A DNA stretch of 64,000 nucleotides, taken from assembly GCA_004352715.1 (NCBI GenBank), contig SCFE01000008.1:798844-862843 (forward strand), written 5' to 3'. A program made the position numbers and the translations under genes. The stretch comes from Hofstenia miamia (Eukaryota > Xenacoelomorpha > Acoela). Positions 1 through 12,288 of the stretch are shown here, piece after piece. The notes below the pieces were generated by a model. It saw only the letters and a list, made by a program, of their open reading frames with translations. It did not search any database and was not told where the DNA came from. Positions within the stretch are counted from its first letter, which is position 1. Every line of letters begins with the position of its first letter.

Positions 1-1344
1 CTGGTTGGTTGGTTCGTTGAAACACATCAACAATAGCTCGTTGAATTGCTTCGCATGGCGTAGAAGTCAATGGCGGATCACTGGTGGCGGAAGTCGATGC
101 TTCGGATGGAGTAGAAGTTGATGGTGGAGGGCTGATGGCGGAAGTCGATGCTTTGGATGGAGTAGAAGTCGACGGAAGATTCACAACTTTGGCTGCAGTA
201 ATCATATTTTGTGGAATGGCAGAATTGTCGAGTGGAAAGATTCCAGCCTTCATAAAGCCTGAGACGCAGTGTTGAGGCTTAAATGAACGTTCGAACAGCT
301 TCTTTATCAATTTTGGAAACGTTTCTTTATTTATGGCTCACAAACGACTTTCGAGATAATAATCATCTAGAAAATCTTTCCATGTATATTTTACAGGACC
401 ATATACAGCGCCATCAAGAGGCTGAAGGGAATGCGATGTATGTGACGGAAAAAGAACCAAATGGATACCATTACTACGAGCAACATAATTCACACACTAA
501 CGTGAGAGCTATGGCCATCCATGAAAAGAACCACTGGGCATACGACGTCTTTAATGTAGTTAATGAAATGTCTGGAAAACCAGTCGAAGAAGATTGGTTC
601 TTCTATCCATCCTCGAGCAGTGTTATTATAACAAGCACCAGTTTTCATAAAGATTAGCTGATCTGTAGATAATATATGGAGGAACAATCCTTCCAGCTGC
701 ACTAATGCAATTCAGAACAGATTTATTATCTTTTACATAACCAGGTTGGATTTTATATGGATTTTCACTGTCTTTTGGGACCAGGACTTTTTCCTTGCTC
801 AAAACATCAGAGAATCCTGTCTCGTCATCGTTATACAATTGTGCTGGTTTATCATGGACGCCAAGCTCAACCAAAAACACTTCAAGGAAGGAAAGGCAAG
901 CATCAACGCATTCTTGGCTCATACTTTGCGCTCTAGAAAGTTGCAGTGCTTCAGGACGACGTTGCTTGAGCTCATTTTTCCATCTCTAACGAAACAGACG
1001 CATCCATTGTTTACCAGGCCGGTCATTGGTAAATCTTGAAGGACGATCAAGTCTAAGTACGATGCCTGAGTAATGTCCATTAATCGCTTTCTTCCTAATG
1101 GAAAGCCGACGTTGGCAAGTTCTTTTGTAGCAAGAACAATTTGGTATTCTTCATCTTTAGTAAGTTCAACTAGTCTGCCTGCACCACATATCGTCGACTG
1201 GATACCACTTTTGTGTTTACGAATGGTGCTGGATGGAATATTATAATCCTGCGACGCTTCTGATGATGATAGATGGACAGTGCGGACCGCCTCGACAGCT
1301 TGCGCGAGAATATCTGGATCATGCGTAATACGTTTTGGTGGCAT
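1..1344 (-). pseudogene. pogo/Tigger-type DNA transposase, broken and cut by the window edge
   Basis: Degraded transposase of the pogo/Tigger (DDE_1, CENP-B-like) group, read on the minus strand. The N-terminal part (919-1344) starts MPPKR and has a psq-type helix-turn-helix (SSTIRKHKSG). The middle (626-922) has the YNDDETGF block with a catalytic Asp; 490-702 has GWIEEPIFFDWF and the second-Asp block LFMDGHSSH. Below 490 come HTSHSLQPLDG and the usual SGFMKAGIFPLD segment, then a Ser/Thr/Pro-rich hinge running off the window. The reading frame changes at about 920, 660 and 490, and there is an in-frame stop near 340, so it cannot make a full protein. Group assignment rests on motif order from family knowledge. 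I found no terminal inverted repeats; the 3' end lies outside the window. Confidence 0.85.
81..178. repeat. two tandem 51 bp units in the transposase hinge
   Basis: Units at 81-131 and 132-178 (second slightly shorter) share a core around GGCGGAAGTCGATGCT. On the minus strand they encode a 17-residue Ser/Thr/Pro/Glu-rich unit in the linker of the pogo-type transposase. The period is a multiple of three, so the duplication kept frame. Confidence 0.8.
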
Positions 1345-2956
1345 ATCTAAAAGGAATAATAAAGTGTTAAGAAAACTTGCTCAAATTGGCACTTTAGCCT
1401 TACGACTATTCCGAAACACTACAAACATTATCCACTGTTCTTATTTGGTCCCGTTCTTATTACAAGACATAAATATACCTGATAGTTAAAGCGAGCAAAT
1501 TTGTGCTTTATGTAAAAATAATAAATAGATCGGCTAGATTTGTTTATGTATTTAATATGTGTTTTTCAAAAAAGCATATTTTAAAAAATGTTTTTCATCG
1601 ATGAAAATCAGTAGACTTAAAATCAAAATGGGGAAATCCTTTAAGTAGAAATACTTACAAAGTTGGTAAGTTGATATATTTTGCTATATATTTAACAAAC
1701 TAAATTATGAATGCAAAATGGATCCTGGGTATTGCATCAATGTACCATCAAAGAGCAAGGTTTAGAAAAAGTTGGGTAACTCTCTTTTCTATATTCTATA
1801 TCTACCACCGGGTCATTGAGTGTTTTCAAATTTTAATGATATCATTGCTTAGAAACTAAATTACCATTTATATGTAGCAGACATGTGTCTCAGTTAATTT
1901 ATCCTGGTTAAGTAGTTTCGCTACAGCCACCAAATATTATATCAAGATTTCAAACCAATGCTGTAGGCCTACGCTCTCCTCTCCCTTCACATAATTCTAG
2001 ATGGACAACACTCATCAACTGGTTTTACACAAAATTGATTATGAGATTATCCAGGGTTAGAAACATATGCAGCGTCATTATTCTAAGAAAGTAAAAACCT
2101 GCAAAGATTTTATAATATCAGCGATTCATTTAGTGGCGTACGCAAGGAGAAAGAACATGGTATAACGTCCCTCCGTCAAGTTTATAAAATTGATTTTGAT
2201 TTGTTAAATACAACGTCGCGTACGCACTTGGAATCACCTTTACAATCTGAGAGACATTTTTCAGCTGCCAAAGTCCATCCAGACACTTTGGAATCACACA
2301 TCATAGTCTACATGGCTATTAAAGAAAAATTATTTAAAATCTTAAATTTTACCTCCTGCGTGATAATTGCTTTTTACAAAAATTTTTCCAAATATGTCAA
2401 CAACGCAATTAGCATTAACTGGGTAGAGAGATGACGGGGTTATGATGTGTACGTCTCTATTACGATACCATTTCAATCTTTTGCACTAAATGTCAAACTA
2501 TGATCCAAAATTCATCCAAAAATAATATTTTTGGTCGAATAATTAACGTTAGAGTTAGGCTACGGGTTAGGGTTAGGTTTTTAGTATTTGAGTGAGAATG
2601 TATTTCTTGAATATTTATGAAAATTGTTCATCAATGTTTATATTACAAATTATTTATGAAATAATACCTTTTCTTCATCTTTTTCAGGTTTCTGAGTTTT
2701 TGTTTACAAAGGGTAAAACAGAATTTTTTACTAATGCTTTAAAATGTTTTCCCCTTGAACTCACAATCGTCACTTACATTCAAGACTTGCAAAGCATCAT
2801 AGCCAATTTTAAAGATTAATCTAAAGTGCATTGTTTTCATTTTGAGTTTCATTAAAACTTTCATTACAAGTTCAAATAATTCATTAGAAGCAGCTAACAC
2901 TTACATTAAATTCATTAAAAACATCTAAAACTAATTTTTTACTCTGTTATGCTTCT

Positions 2957-3320
2957 GTAGTTTAGTAATAACCTATATTCCAACTTGGTTAAGAACTTTG
3001 ATCTTTTCATAGTAAAGGTAATTATAAAAACAATTTTTGTAATGCATTTATTTTTTCACAGTCTTTATAATAGAACATTAGAATAATGTTTGAAATTGCT
3101 AACAGCTGCTGGCATTTCAGTTTTTTAAATAACATGAAAATATTCTCTCAATGCATGACTTATTATGCTGAAAATTTCGATATTCAACCAAACTCAAACT
3201 ATGTTATTGTTATTCCCAGTGAATCCTGTTTGTAAAATTGCCATACTTTTGAGTGAAATTAATTTATTTTAATGACAAAAATATTAGATAATTGTTCTAG
3301 TATTTTACACATGATTAAGC
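2957..3320 (+). repeat. dispersed repeat module X, copy 1
   Basis: Related copies at about 7375, 13215 and 48010. Shared landmarks in order: a TATTCCAACTTTGAT-like start, a tract like AAAACAATTTTTAAGGCATTTATTTTT, CAACAGCTG, GATTTTTAAATAACAA, then CCTGT..AAAAT..GTGAAAT. Copies are clearly diverged, so this is an old family. I see no coding capacity and cannot assign a class. Confidence 0.6.
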
Positions 3321-3382
3321 ATAACAAAAAGGTAGCAGTCATTACATTGACAAACAATAGGGTAAATGTCCTTAAGATACAC

Positions 3383-3413
3383 CAAGGCTACCTCATCTTA
3401 TGAGGTAGCCTTG
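3383..3413. repeat. perfect short hairpin, 14 bp arms, 3 nt loop
   Basis: Arms AAGGCTACCTCAT and ATGAGGTAGCCTT flank a CTT loop; one more C-G pair extends the stem. The right arm contains TGAGGTAG, identical to the let-7 seed, but the stem is far too short for a microRNA precursor. Confidence 0.75.
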
Positions 3414-4569
3414 AATACACAGATGAAAATGCCCTTCTGTAATTAAATTTACAGAATAAAATTCTAACCTAAACCAAGAACTTTCACAATAACATCTGTA
3501 AAAGAACCTTACATTAAGGAATTATAAACACCACTACATTTCATTGTTTACGAATTATTCTTTTAGCCAAACCCTATTTATATTTTAGATAAAGCTACCG
3601 TTCAGATGCGATTGTGTATATTCCAATGGAACATTAAAAAATTTCATTTGAACTGATACAATTGTTGAAAGTGCCTTTTCACATCTTAACACTTGGCAAT
3701 CCATAGGGTTGTCAGGGGTGATTAATCACACCCCTCCTTTGGGATCGCCCCATTTTTCGCTGTGCTGTTATCAGTATATGGCCGAAGAACAGAATCTGAA
3801 AAAATCAAAATATAAGAACATGGTCAAAATCTATCCATCATTCACAATCTGTCGTCCTGTCTAGTGGTCGCCTTATTTCTGAAAACAGAACTATCAGGAG
3901 TCGTTATTTCTAAACAAATCAAACGTTTGCATATTGGTGGATACATATCGCAGCACCGCACTAAGAAGTTTGCATTTTACTTAATTGGAAACAAAGTGGG
4001 TTAGTACTGTATTAGTATTGAGATATGACAGGATATCAGGACAGGACCGAAACAGGGCATTTTTGAAACAGAAGAAATCCGTTATTTAAATTCAATTAAG
4101 CACTTAGTTACAAAGTTTTTGTTTAGAGTAAAATCTAATACACGTCTTATATGATGCGATATATTGACAATCTACCACCGGATCATTGGTTTGAGCAATT
4201 ATTTGTATTCAAATTTAGAATTTTTAAGATCCTAATTCAGTTCAATATATTAACCATATTTAAACGATGTCATTGTTGAATAAGTTTGTAAAAAATGCTG
4301 ACCTACATCCCTAGAAAGGCTCCTTTCTAAGGATTATACCCTTCGAAATTCAAATTGGCTGATTAAGTTATCATGTAATTAATTTAATAGATGAAATTTA
4401 CAATATGAAGTTTTACAAGTTGTATGCACCTTTATAACAATCAAAAGTTAAGAAAACACAAAATCGGAATAGAAACGATGATTTTGCTTGAATTGATTTG
4501 GTCCACCAACATTGTTCATCAATGGGTTTATGATGTTGAAGATCTATTTGAACGTTGGTAATATCCTTA

Positions 4570-4990
4570 CCTTAAACGACATGCGGATTTTTGAAATTGT
4601 TCATGATTGACGATTATAAGTAAACTATTAATGCTATGATCAATTCAATAGCACCACGTGATAGAAGAGAGTCGCGGACATGCTACGTCTGACTTTGTAC
4701 ACGGCATGTCGCAATGGGTCCGGGATATTTTTGCACATATCAAGAACCACTCAAAGTTCTTTGTTGCTTCCATTGGCTCAAAACTTTACAAATATTTAAA
4801 CATTAGTATTGAAGAGAATTTAAAAATTTTTCAAAATTTCAAAATTTTCAAAGAAAAATTGTTTTTCTTTTCAAGAATATCAGCCACATTAATACCCATT
4901 AATACCCTTTAACTGAAGTTTTCAACCTTGTATTAATGCCTGTTTCCCAATAGACTTGCCCATGCCTCACGATTTCAAAATTTGGTAATC
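4570..4990 (+). repeat. dispersed repeat shared with about 58740-59100
   Basis: The stretch from GTGATAGA through TCAAAGTTCTTTG, AAAATTTTCAAA and TTTCCCAATAGAC(T/C)T to CCATGCC recurs in order near 58740-59100, where it splits the piggyBac-like remnant. No function seen. Confidence 0.6.
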
Positions 4991-5199
4991 GATTTTAGCA
5001 AATTCGTTGTAAATGTGGAAAAACGGTTCGTTCTTTATAATNTAGTTTATCGGCTCCACCCGAAAATCCGATACCATAACCTTAAGAGGTAAAAGAGACA
5101 CACACGGGTGAGAAAAAGTTCTTAAAGAAAAATAAGTCTAACGTTTGTTTGCAATAAAATTTAAAGTTTCAATATTTTGTTTAATATATATTTTGGTGA

Positions 5200-6560
5200 A
5201 GAGCACACTTTGCGTAGCGGTGCAAAATGAAAAAAAACAATTCACAGTATCATTCAGCTTTCTTAGAATTTTAAAATGTAAATTTTGTTTTTCAAAACAC
5301 TGCTGATAAAGACTAATTCATTCATTGCATTTGGGTTTATTTCGTGTACTGATGCTCCATAGAAAGATATATTGAAATTTTGGTCAAATTATTAGTCCGA
5401 ATCCGAACGGGATTTGCTAGTTGAGTATTTTTGAAAATTGTTGCTAATTTTGAACACTGAAGTTGATCAAAATACATTGAGATTCTTTCATGAAAATGTA
5501 AAACAGAAATGTAAATATAATTTTTCATCACATATTATTAATATATGTCGCATTCACTTCATTTGGGTTGATTTTAGTGCATTACTGCCGAATTGTTAGC
5601 TTTTTTAAATACCGGACTTTTATTAATATGCCCTAGCTAAACTTCTCCCGTCCCTATTCTTCCAAGACAATTTCCAACTTTTAATTAGGGTGGGAATTGT
5701 GTTGATTTAACGCTTGAGCTAATTCACGAAATTTACTTGTGGAGTCGGGTCATGGGCCAAGTAAGAAATCAGATGCAATATCTATAAGCACATAAGTTAC
5801 AGAAATTTCAAAATTAGTACCTGTTTTGCACTCGCTATTTAAGAATCCAGCTTAGTTAAGTGTTTTTGGAAAATAATCCTTATAATGCAAAATATATTTC
5901 CAGAAAAAAATAGACAAAACCATATAAATCAATTAATTTTTCTTTACTATTAAAAGCCTAAGAATTTATATTACATCCACAATATAAGACCTGATAAGTC
6001 AAGAACCCACAAATCACGAGCTTGCAAGCTACTCCGCAAGAATCCGTACTCATTTCCCAATTTGCTCATTCGTAATTCAGGGAATAAACCAGATCAGGAT
6101 ATAGTTAAAAATTTATGTTAGGATGGATTCGGGGCAGCTTTATGATTGTTGTCAAAAAAATTTCTTCGACTTGCTATACAAAATTTGGAGACTTCTAATA
6201 AAATTTATATACTGATATTGAAAGTTTTATACTGAGTCTTAGATGAGTGTATAATACTAACGTTAAATTTTAAAATATATATATAATTTCTCAACACATA
6301 ATTTATAGATTATATAGCATTCACTGCAATTGCGTTGACTAGATCACACGGATACACAATTGTCAGGTTTTTGTAAATTTGTCATTTTTTTCAATACCTC
6401 GCATCAACCCCGGCTCAATGCGACTCATATACAACTCTGTACTGAACCAATTGCGCCCAGTGAGAAAAACTCGAAGCAGTCCGAGAAGGCTCAAATTTCT
6501 TACGAAAATGCTTATTTGTCAGTGAACCCTGTAAAAATTAGATTTTGGCCAAAAGATGAG
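5200..6560 (+). repeat. 1.3 kb repeat, first of a diverged direct pair
   Basis: Matches 8110-9370 in the same orientation. Shared landmarks: the GCATT..GGTTT.ATTT start, TTTTCATCACATATT, GGGTCATGGG, ACTCATTTCCCA, ACACATAATTTATAGATTATATAGCATTCACTGCAATT, and GGCTCAAATTTCTTAC. Divergence is too high for alleles, so these are old paralogous repeats. The segment lies between single-base Ns at 5042 and 7242. Non-coding as far as I can see. Confidence 0.7.
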
Positions 6561-6758
6561 TCGCTTTTCAGAATTTCGTTATTTGAATATATATTTTTCA
6601 TTTCACTCTGGATCAGTTCATGTTTTTTTAAATACGATACATCAAGGATCATACAAAATGCCCTATTTTCAATTCTGGCTATACTAAATTTCTAAAAAAA
6701 TTTTATCAGAAATCTTGAATCCATTTTTAATTGAGCCTTCATCCCTTTATGTCCTTAA

Positions 6759-7241
6759 TCAGAAGTTTATAAGATCTATAGTTGGTGTCCAAAAACTATT
6801 TAAATGCTGGGAACCGAAAGGGCTATGCCTGAATCGTCCTAGAGAGTAACCTCCTCGTGGTGGTTCCTGGAGAAGCGGAGACGCTGAGCCAATACTTGAT
6901 GGGCGCGTCGCTTTGCGGAGTCCCGAACCTAGAGTGGACGTTAAACAATAGGGTATAAGAAGGTGCAACCATGTGTGCTTTGCACATATGGGGGCGGTGA
7001 TGATGATGTGAGACTGTCTGTTCTGTGGAGCAGACGGCGACGTCTATGCCCAGAGCCGTAGAGTGCGTCTACGAGGGCAGTTATACAGAGGATTTTCCTC
7101 TGTCTCTGGCCTCTAGATAGGCCTAGACAAGCATTTGCTGGGCCTTACCTATGAGGGAGCTTTGCTTTGTCATGGGTTTTAGTTATGATCCGACATTCTA
7201 AGTTACGGAGATTTTAGGACGTCACTTGGTGCTTTGCACTN
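6759..7241. other. GC-richer island of unknown origin
   Basis: About 480 bp clearly richer in G and C than its surroundings, containing a closed 69-residue minus-strand ORF (6759-6968) without recognisable motifs and the near-repeats TGTGCTTTGCACA and TGGTGCTTTGCACT. It ends at a single N (7242). The base composition suggests a transposon untranslated region or foreign segment, but I recognise no family. No tRNA or rRNA signature was seen. Confidence 0.4.
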
Positions 7242-7374
7242 TATTTTGAACGTTCAATTTTAATCAAGCAATTTAAAAATGGATGAGTGCATTCAATGCG
7301 TCATCAATATTTAATTCAACAAAAACAGCTACACTTACTTTTAGTTCACAAAAAATATTATTCTCTTGTGTTTT

Positions 7375-7730
7375 TACAGTCTAGTACTAGCCTATCTTCC
7401 AACTTTGATATATACTTTGCAAAGGAAACTGTAAAAACAATTGCTAAGGCACTTATTTCTCCAAACTTTTTGTAATATTTGCTTAGAACATAACAGTTTT
7501 GTTTCAAATTGACAACAGCTGCCGTATTTCAGATTTTTAAATACTAATTTGAAGATTTTCTCTCAGTACAAGAATTATTAAACTTAAAGTGTCGAGGTTT
7601 AGTTAATCTATAATAAATTATATTAAGTTTTATCGTATTGCCTGTAAATCCCTGTTGTAAAATGCGATTCTTTTATGTGAAATCAATTTATTTTTATTAA
7701 TAAAAATATTGTGTAATTCTGTACGCTTGC
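7375..7730 (+). repeat. dispersed repeat module X, copy 2
   Basis: Same landmarks as the copy at 2957: a CTATCTTCCAACTTTGATA start, CAACAGCTGCCGTATTTCAGATTTTTAAATA, and CCTGTTGTAAAATGCGATT near the end. It has no insertion at its TTTTTAAATA site and so serves as an empty site for the element at 48155. Confidence 0.6.
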
Positions 7731-8109
7731 ATTGCCATGAATTTGCTAAAAATTTTGATTGTAAATTCGCTGCTTGTTATGTTCATTTAATCTCAAACTG
7801 TAAGGGGATTTTTGAAAAATTTCATGATCATATAAAGCATTGCTAATGCTGAGCAGCCCGACAAAAAACACTTTATTACCATTACCAGCCCTACTTGAAA
7901 ACAAAATTTTCTTTGCTGATATTACACATTTTGAAAATGTTTTAACAACATTCTGAATAGAATTCCCATTCATTATATGATAATTTTTTTAACATTTTAT
8001 TAATAAAATCTGTTTTTGAAAAAAATCTTACTTGAGATACTTGCGATAATGTGGAATGAAATTCCATTTCAATATTTGGCTAAATATATGATTTTGTGCA
8101 GATCACAGA

Positions 8110-9370
8110 GTATTATTCACCCATCTTAGAATAATGTACATACAATTTTAAAATATAAATTTTGACTTTCAAGAAATTGCTTTGGTTTTATTTGCGTGCA
8201 CTAATGCGCTATAATAAGTTATTTTAAAAATGTCGGCCCATTTGTTACGCCCAAACCCGGAGAGTTTCCCAAAATTTTTTGGTTTGCTAGATGGGTATTT
8301 TTAAAAGTTGAATTAATTTGAACACGCTGTTGATCAAAATTAATTGAGAGCTTTTTATGAGAACGTAAAACAGAAATGTAAATTTAATTTTTCATCACAT
8401 ATTTTGTAAAATATATCGCATTCACTGGGTTTGGTTTGATTTGAGTGCACTGCTGCCAAATTGTTAATTATTAAATGCTGGCACTTTACTTCAATATCTT
8501 GGCCAAATTTTGCACGCCCCTGCTCCCCTAAATAATTTTTAAATTTTAATTAGTGTGGGAACTTTATCGATTTTCCTTTAAGTTCGTTTAAGAAATTTGC
8601 GGCGTCGGGTCATGGGAAATGCAGAAAATCGGGTGCAATTTTTATAGGGCAGCTAATCGCACAGAAGTTACAGAAAATCAAAATTAGTACCAGTTTAAAA
8701 AAATCCAACATAGTTCAATGATTTTCGAAAACAAACCTTAAAATGCAATAATTTTTTTCACTACAATTAAAAAACCTAAGTATTTATACTACATCGATAA
8801 TAAATAGAAATGATAAGTCTAGTACTCACAAATCACGTGCTTGGAAACTGCTTCGCAGGAATCCGTACTCATTTCCCACTTTGGTAATGGGTGATTCAAG
8901 GAATAGACGCGAGTTAGACATAGCCCTGAAATTTAGACTAGGCTTGGCATTTTTATGATTTGCCAGACAAAAGTTGAGGATGTTAGAGACTTCTAATACA
9001 TTTTGTGTATTGAAATTGAAAATCTAGACTGAGTCTTAGAAAAGTATATGATACCAACGTTAAATTTCAAAATGAAAGTATTATCTTTCAACACATAATT
9101 TATAGATTATATAGCATTCACTGCAATTTGGTTGAGCTTGTCGCAATTTTATGCAATTTTTTCTATAATTCAGTTCAATCCCAGCCCGATGCTGGCCATA
9201 CATATCTCGGTACTGAACCGATGGGTCCAGTGAGGCCAAACTGAAACAATCCTATAGGGCTCAAATTTCTTACAAAAATGCATTTTTTGTCAATAAACCT
9301 GGTTAAAAATTAGGTCTGGTTAACAGATGAGTTGCGTTTCCATAATTTCGTTGTTTTAATGCAAATTTTT
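8110..9370 (+). repeat. 1.3 kb repeat, second of the diverged direct pair
   Basis: Direct partner of 5200-6560, offset about 2.8 kb, with the same landmarks in the same order. It stops just before the single N at 9397, beyond which unrelated gypsy pol sequence begins. Confidence 0.7.
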
Positions 9371-9397
9371 CATTACACATTTAGTCGGCTCACGGNG

Positions 9398-11180
9398 TAA
9401 CAAATTATTTCCTCTTCCGAAATCTCCTCTCTCATGAGTATTGTAAGAATAGGTTTTCCATTTTGGTCACCGTTGATTTCGGGTATCAACTGATACTCGG
9501 TATGGGGGATAAATGAAAAAGGAACTTTTTCCCCATTTGGTTTTTTAAGATCACGTTCATAGCTTGGCAGAGCCATCCAATAATCTGCGTTCAAGTGGAG
9601 TTTGCCAGGGTGATGTTTAATCGTGAATGAGAAATCATTTAAGTATTCAATCCATCTTGCAACAATGTTCGATTTATCGCCACTGAACTTCTTTAACCAA
9701 GCAAGAGCGCTGTTGTCGGTTCGCACAGTAAATTTACAGCCAAGTATAAAGTAGTGGAATTTCTTCAAGGATTCGACTAATGCAAGCATTTCACACTTAG
9801 TTGCGCCATAGTTCTTCTCCGATGCTCTGAGTTTTCTACTAAAGTACTGCACAGGACTTTCGACTCCATTAATGTCCTGACTGAGGATCCCGCTAATAGC
9901 AACAGCACTAGCATCACAATCAATTATAAAATCTTTCACGTAATCGGGGGGTGTTCAAGGACGGTATTTTTTTAAGTTCTGTTTTTATTCCATCAAGAGC
10001 TTTGTGTTCTTGCCAAGTCCATTTGAAGTCGACAGACTTCTTTACTAAATTCAAAATCGTTCTTGTTTTATCGGCAAGGTCCGGAATGAACATCCCATAA
10101 TAATTGAGAAAGCCCATCAATCGCTGAACATCACGGTGGGTCCTTGGCACTTCAATCTTATCTAAGAAATCTTTCGCGTTATTTTTTAACGAAATTTTTC
10201 CGGGTTCGACTATGCGGCCAAGAAAAATTACTTTTGTCTGAACTAACACGCACTTCGTTCCATTGACTTTGAATCCGGCTTTTTGCAATAGATCCAAGGT
10301 TCGACCAAATGTTCTTCGAAGGTGTTGCTTGCGACTAAAATGTCGTCTATATACGCCGAGATGCCAGGCTCAAGAAGGTTCACACCATCTTTAAGGACTT
10401 TAGTAACATACCGCTGGAAAGTAGCTGGCGCATTGCATAGGCCAAAGGTCATATACTTCCATTTGTATAACCTGTAAGGGGTAATGAAAGTGGTCTTTGA
10501 GATGTCAGAAGGGCGCATGGGTACCTGCCAGTAAGCTTTGCACAAGTCTAGGCATGAGAAAAATTTATATTTACTAGCGTTATAAAGGAGGTCTTCTATC
10601 CTTGGCAGGGGATACGCGTCCTTAATCGTGATGTTGTTCAGCTTACAAAAATTGATGCACAGCCAATACTTCTCGCCTTGGCAAATAAACACAGTGGGAG
10701 CAGCATAGGGGCTGTTACTTCCTTGTATTATTCCACTCTCAATCAGGTCACTCAAGATCTTCTCATATTCAGGTTTTAAATTTTCTCGCACACGGCGTAC
10801 TGGCAACCTGATTGGTCAATCATGTTTCAATTCAATTGCGTGCTCCTCTCCAAATGCTTGACCAACGCTAATTGTACCATAGTTAAACACATCGTGCTTA
10901 CTATAAAGCAAAGATATCAAAGACTTCCTCTCTCTTTGATTTAGGTGTGGATGAGAACTTTCAGTGACTGTCAGTACTTTTACTGGACTTGCAGGAGCTT
11001 CTAGATTGTACATGGTGGTACATATCAGTAAACAAGTGACTGGGATATTTTCTACTCTCACTGGCACTCCTACTAACTGTAATTGGGAAACTCCAATCTT
11101 AACAGAAGAAGTCGATCCATTGAGAACAGTGACATATGTCTTCCCTCTTGTTACTTTACATAAATCTGGTGAAAAAGAGA
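9398..11180 (-). pseudogene. Ty3/gypsy LTR retrotransposon pol fragment (RT and RNase H)
   Basis: Minus-strand pol remnant. At 10816-11196 is a protease/RT linker with FNYGTISVGQAFGEEHAIEL. At 10243-10806 is reverse transcriptase with LDLCKAYWQVPM (first Asp), FGLCNAPATFQR and the active-site box YIDDI. A connection region runs 9920-10297. RNase H lies at 9398-9939 with DCDAS, KCEMLAL and TDNSAL, so its D, E and D are all visible. Integrase and gag are absent. The pieces lie in different frames, so it is non-functional. Both ends coincide with single-base Ns (9397 and 11181), so the boundaries may be assembly joins, not real element ends. No LTR is seen. Confidence 0.88.
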
Positions 11181-11181
11181 N

Positions 11182-11561
11182 GTTGTTCAAACTCATTTAT
11201 ATTTTTTTTATACAACTTTTTACTGATCTACTTCTAGAATACATGCAGATTGGAAATTTTAAGCACTGTCAAAATATTGCTATTCTTTCTTGTATAAATT
11301 GCGCCCCAATTGTTTTTCAATAAAACAAAGCCATTAACCATTTTAGCTGTTTTTTCAAACTTTAAATTGAAAAAAATCGCAGTAGTTACAGCCTAAAAAT
11401 TCTGAATGAACCTCGAACCCTGTATCGTATTACATGAATCAAACTTTTGATAAGCAATTGGGAAACGATGGGCTACAATTCAAATTGGATATTAGTCCTT
11501 CACATTCATATTGCCATGCGTTCCAATTTTTATTGAACATATATATTGTACTGAGTTATTA
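11182..11561 (+). repeat. exact 380 bp duplicate, probable assembly artefact
   Basis: Identical by eye over its whole length to 11909-12288, and bounded on both sides by single Ns (11181, 11562). A contig of an overlapping read set placed twice explains this better than a real duplication. No gene inside. Confidence 0.85.
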
Positions 11562-11908
11562 NTATCCGGGGATTGGAATCCCAAAATTTTCCAGTGCTGG
11601 AATTACATACAAAACAATATAAATGAGAATCTAGAATTGCTTAAGAGCACCACCCAAATATATTGCAAATTAAAAAGTTTCAATCTCTACTAAAATGCAA
11701 AGTTATTATAAACTGTATTTATAATTCTATAAAAAAATGCAGAGCTCCATGTGGCGACGTTTTAGTTATAGATTAATTAATTTCATGCCTAAACGAGTTG
11801 TAATATAGTTTTCAAAGTTGTTGTGTTTGTTCCCAGTGATCTAGCCACGATTCTTGGGCCTTTATCAATATTAGATTCCATGCGGTATATACATTTTTGT
11901 AGAAAGCT

Positions 11909-12288
11909 GTTGTTCAAACTCATTTATATTTTTTTTATACAACTTTTTACTGATCTACTTCTAGAATACATGCAGATTGGAAATTTTAAGCACTGTCAAA
12001 ATATTGCTATTCTTTCTTGTATAAATTGCGCCCCAATTGTTTTTCAATAAAACAAAGCCATTAACCATTTTAGCTGTTTTTTCAAACTTTAAATTGAAAA
12101 AAATCGCAGTAGTTACAGCCTAAAAATTCTGAATGAACCTCGAACCCTGTATCGTATTACATGAATCAAACTTTTGATAAGCAATTGGGAAACGATGGGC
12201 TACAATTCAAATTGGATATTAGTCCTTCACATTCATATTGCCATGCGTTCCAATTTTTATTGAACATATATATTGTACTGAGTTATTA
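11909..12288 (+). repeat. second exact copy of the 380 bp duplicate
   Basis: This copy runs continuously into unique sequence on both sides, so it is probably the genuine locus. Non-coding. Confidence 0.85.

Larger units (their letters stand above)
1345..4565. other. non-coding stretch with old dispersed repeats
   Basis: No convincing gene. It holds one copy of two repeat modules that recur in the window: module Y at about 2668-2870 (also about 31316-31505 and 49065-49240) and module X at about 2957-3320 (also about 7375-7730, 13215-13400 and 48010-48740). Short ORFs here look like chance openings. A fragment near 3660-3700 reads vaguely like a hAT transposase C-terminus, but too weakly to call. 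Confidence 0.6.

Noticed and set aside
3400-3419. TGAGGTAG let-7 seed in a hairpin arm
   Set aside because: The stem has only 14 bp and a 3 nt loop, and sequence after the seed does not match let-7, so it is not a let-7 precursor.
3640-3800. hAT transposase C-terminus (IVESAFSHLN)
   Set aside because: Only one short motif-like stretch, followed by sequence that does not fit the family.
6840-6940. tRNA-like GGTTCGGGACTCC on the minus strand
   Set aside because: Resembles a B box with an extra base, but no A box, acceptor pairing or cloverleaf could be built.
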